From: CAKUFA01 sp963656345
GTDB taxonomy: Bacteria > Bacillota > Clostridia > Christensenellales > Aristaeellaceae
Direction: 5' to 3'
DNA: 6,852 bases
NCBI GenBank assembly: GCA_963656345.1
Contig: CAVKHY010000168.1
Location: 1 to 6,852 of the forward strand
Shown: piece after piece, positions 5,328-6,852 of the stretch
Position numbering within the stretch: the stretch's first letter is position 1
Layout of the letters: every line of letters begins with the position of its first letter
The notes under the pieces: generated by a model
Told to the model about the DNA's origin: nothing
Seen by the model: only the letters and a program-made list of their open reading frames with translations
Databases searched by the model: none
Translations under genes and position numbers: made by a program

Positions 5328-5740
5328 TGGCAATCGTCGTGTTCGACAGTACGGAGTTTCTGGAAATATACCCGCGATTCGCCGGTGTGCTTACTACTGC
5401 TCAACTGACGAATGCGTTCGATTGCGCTTGTCTGATTCTGGATAACACCAACGGTTCAATGGTTCCGTATGACCCCGATAAAGGGGTCTATGACCGCAAA
5501 ACGCTTCTCTATGCGCTGACGTGCCACCTTTGCGAGATGGCGCTGAGAGGGACGGGGCAGGCTGGGCCGATTTCTGGTGCTACAGAAGGTAGTGTGAGCG
5601 TGTCGTTTGCTGTGCCTGATGTGACTAACTCATCCTGGTTTAAGCAAACTACCTGCGGGGCTTTTTACTGGCAGGCGACGCGCAAATACGTGATCGGTGG
5701 TCGCTATATCGCGAAAAAATATTACCATCCATTTGGGTGA
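5327..5740 (+). CDS. Head-tail connector / adaptor protein (DUF4054-like)
   Basis: This 137-residue protein has the hallmark DUF4054 opening, VVFDSTEFLEIYPRFAGVLT, followed by helices with TNAFDCACLILDNTNGSMVPY and RKTLLYALTCHLCEMALRG. Next come a Gly/Ser-rich turn (GPISGATEGSVSVSF) and a C-terminal helix in which a Trp and aromatic residues (GAFYWQATRKYV) precede GGRYI. This matches the small helical adaptors that bind under the portal and start the neck (the functional class of HK97 gp6 and SPP1 gp15). Its ATG overlaps the preceding stop (TAATG), with GAGG eight bases upstream, so the two genes are probably translationally coupled. Four cysteines (residues 32, 34, 66 and 69, approximately) and one near residue 108 are visible but show no clear zinc motif. 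Function is from family and position. Confidence 0.82.
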   Translation: MAIVVFDSTEFLEIYPRFAGVLTTAQLTNAFDCACLILDNTNGSMVPYDPDKGVYDRKTLLYALTCHLCEMALRGTGQAGPISGATEGSVSVSFAVPDVTNSSWFKQTTCGAFYWQATRKYVIGGRYIAKKYYHPFG

Positions 5741-5743
5741 TTT

Positions 5744-6220
5744 ATGGCATCTATAAGCGGCGGTGATAAGCTGGAAGCGGCACTGAAGGGAATATCTTCT
5801 AACCTTCAGTTGAAGATGAATGTTGGCGTCCTGGCTGGATCGACAAATGAAGAGACCGGCGAGCCAATAGCCCCATACGCGGCCGCTAACGAATATGGCA
5901 CTTCAACCATTCCTGCTCGTCCGGCCTTCAGGGATACAGTCGGTGATAAATCCTCTGAATGGGGTGAAACGCTGGGCAAGTTGGTGAGCGGGCAAACACA
6001 GGATGCCACAGGCATTGAGAAAGCATTCAATGTTATGGGGCAGCTTATGGTTCAGGATATTCGTGATACCATTGAGCATTCAGTACCGCCGCCTAACGCA
6101 CAATCGACTATCGACGCCAAGCGCAGGAAGGGACGAGCAAGCCCAGAGCAAACACTGGTTGATACCGGTAGCTATCAGCGCTCAATTGACCATGAAATTA
6201 TCAAGGGAGATGACGAGTGA
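5744..6220 (+). CDS. HK97-gp10-like morphogenesis / tail completion candidate
   Basis: This 158-residue protein begins three bases after the previous stop, with GGGTGA just upstream. The layout fits neck or tail-completion proteins of the HK97 gp10 / virion morphogenesis kind: a short N-terminal helix (KLEAALKGISSNL), a strand with NVGVLAGSTNEETG, then PYAAANEYGTSTIPARPAFR, in which EYGT..IPARPF-like motifs are characteristic. A long helix follows, with an acidic/basic stretch (QLMVQDIRDTIEHSVPPPN), and the end has LVDTGSYQRSIDHEI, matching the usual L.DTG.l..SI ending. The family members bridge the head connector and tail tube. Its last four bases overlap the next gene's GTG start. The name is a structural analogy; the exact neck position is not resolved. 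Confidence 0.7.
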   Translation: MASISGGDKLEAALKGISSNLQLKMNVGVLAGSTNEETGEPIAPYAAANEYGTSTIPARPAFRDTVGDKSSEWGETLGKLVSGQTQDATGIEKAFNVMGQLMVQDIRDTIEHSVPPPNAQSTIDAKRRKGRASPEQTLVDTGSYQRSIDHEIIKGDDE

Positions 6221-6585
6221 ATCTACACCAGATAGTTTCTGGTGCCATCAGCACTGTGAACCCGTTTATTGACGTGACGATGAGGCTGTATTCTGGGTCG
6301 ACAACCGACCGCTTTGGTAAGCCTGTGCTGTCATATACTGATGAGGCGATAAGCGGACAATTGCAGCCCCTGTCGTGGAAAGACCTTCAGCAACTGGACG
6401 GGATGAACATCACCGGAGTGCAGAAGAAGTTCTATGTGAATGGCTTCTTTAGCGCAACGAGCCGCATCACGCAGAACGGTGGCGACCTGCTAATTATTGA
6501 TGACCGGACATGGCTTATCAAGACAGTGCTGGAGTGGTGGCCTGACTGGTGTTCAATTGCCATACAGGAGCAAACAGACACATGA
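6217..6585 (+). CDS. Small neck / head-closure protein candidate
   Basis: This 122-residue ORF starts with GTG in a GTGA overlap with the preceding stop and has GGGAG (6205-6209) at a good distance, which supports the unusual start. Contents are a short helix (HQIVSGAISTVNPFID), a beta-rich middle including MRLYSGSTTDRFGKPVL and GQLQPLSWKDLQQLDG, and a C-terminal part with GGDLLIIDDRTWLIKTVLEWWPDWCSIAI. The pattern of a ligand-like ring protein with a 'G(g)D.l...d..W.I..v..Ww..W..v' ending is common in head-closure proteins of long-tailed phages. I cannot name a family with confidence. The overlaps on both sides mark it as part of one tightly coupled neck operon. Confidence 0.65.
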   Translation: MNLHQIVSGAISTVNPFIDVTMRLYSGSTTDRFGKPVLSYTDEAISGQLQPLSWKDLQQLDGMNITGVQKKFYVNGFFSATSRITQNGGDLLIIDDRTWLIKTVLEWWPDWCSIAIQEQTDT

Positions 6586-6852
6586 CAGCCAGCGTGAATC
6601 CGTCAATGGATGAAATGTGTGCAGCTATTCGTGCTTTCCTTCTCGACCTGATACCCTCGCTTTCTGAGTGCCGTCAGGCTCAGATGAACAGAAGCCCGAT
6701 GCCCAAAGGCGACTTCGCGATCATGACCCCTATTTATTCACATGGGGTTTCGACCAACCGCGTGCGTTACCAGTTCGATGGAACCACTGGTGCTGAAGTT
6801 CACAGCAGGGTAACTGAGTGGCGATGCCAGCTTGATTTCTACGGGGATGCTG
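6582..6852 (+). CDS. Phage neck terminator protein, gp12-like (LIC_12616-like), 3' truncated
   Basis: The gene starts at an ATG within an ATGA overlap with the previous stop, preceded by CAGGAG (6565-6570), and runs off the window with 90 whole codons visible. The visible sequence contains MCAAIRAFLLDLIPSL, then RQAQMNRSPMPKGDFAIMTP, a segment with VSTNRVRYQFDG, and EWRCQLDFYGDA. The order 'fl..l.p......Q.n..PmP.GdF.vmTp...STN...Y...........w..QlDfYG' matches the gp12-like neck terminator domain, a protein thought to sit at the end of the neck where the tail tube begins. Continuation beyond the window is expected, followed by tail sheath or tube genes. The call rests on pattern recognition. 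Confidence 0.75.
   Translation, partial: MTASVNPSMDEMCAAIRAFLLDLIPSLSECRQAQMNRSPMPKGDFAIMTPIYSHGVSTNRVRYQFDGTTGAEVHSRVTEWRCQLDFYGDA

Noticed and set aside
5471..5488. Perfect inverted repeat GACCCC-gataaa-GGGGTC inside the DUF4054-like gene
   Set aside because: Short stem in the middle of a coding region with no T-run and no link to a start codon. It encodes the ordinary peptide YDPDKGVY, so chance is a sufficient explanation.
6003..6272. A + strand frame of 89 codons overlapping the gp10-like gene
   Set aside because: Out-of-frame shadow spanning two well-supported coupled genes, with no convincing start site.

Overview
The window is a head-and-neck morphogenesis module of a tailed double-stranded DNA phage or prophage (Caudoviricetes). 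Every convincing gene is on the + strand. Shine-Dalgarno (SD) sequences are good and several stop/start codons overlap. Codon use looks like that of an enteric gammaproteobacterium such as Escherichia, Salmonella or Klebsiella; the host is inferred by eye, not proven. No integrase, repressor, lysis gene, tRNA, CRISPR or insertion sequence is visible, so free phage and prophage cannot be told apart.

Layout, left to right: the C-terminal part of a DUF1073-type portal (1-689); a Mu F-like minor head protein (607-1404) overlapping the portal by 83 nt in another reading frame; a small one-helix membrane ORF (1406-1672) that looks like an accessory insertion; a decayed partial copy of the Mu F 3' end (1677-1734); two overlapping hairpins (1759-1798); a DUF2213 prohead protease with a long charged scaffold-like C-terminus (1807-3301), interrupted by a 14-N gap; a cement/decoration protein of the Gp24 type (3315-3803); a hairpin leader (3817-3864); the DUF2184-type major capsid protein (3877-4896); a small uncharacterised head-tail gene (4899-5327) whose first codons hold an intrinsic-terminator-like hairpin; a DUF4054 connector (5327-5740); a HK97-gp10-like morphogenesis protein (5744-6220); a small neck/head-closure candidate (6217-6585); and the start of a gp12-like neck terminator gene (6582 to the window end).

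The genes would act together as follows. Portal and Mu F-like protein form the entry vertex. The protease/scaffold protein directs shell assembly and is then degraded. The major capsid protein forms the shell and the cement protein reinforces it. The last five genes close the head and join it to a long tail, whose genes should follow. Tail type (sipho- or myovirus) is not determined here.

The core module is a known arrangement and I see no clearly new defence or metabolic system. The most interesting signals lie between and beneath the genes: the duplicated Mu F fragment beside a small membrane ORF; two mutually exclusive hairpins in front of the protease gene, one terminator-like and one covering the SD; a structured leader just before the capsid gene and a terminator-like hairpin just after it, inside the next ORF; and a possible internal start that would make a free scaffold protein.
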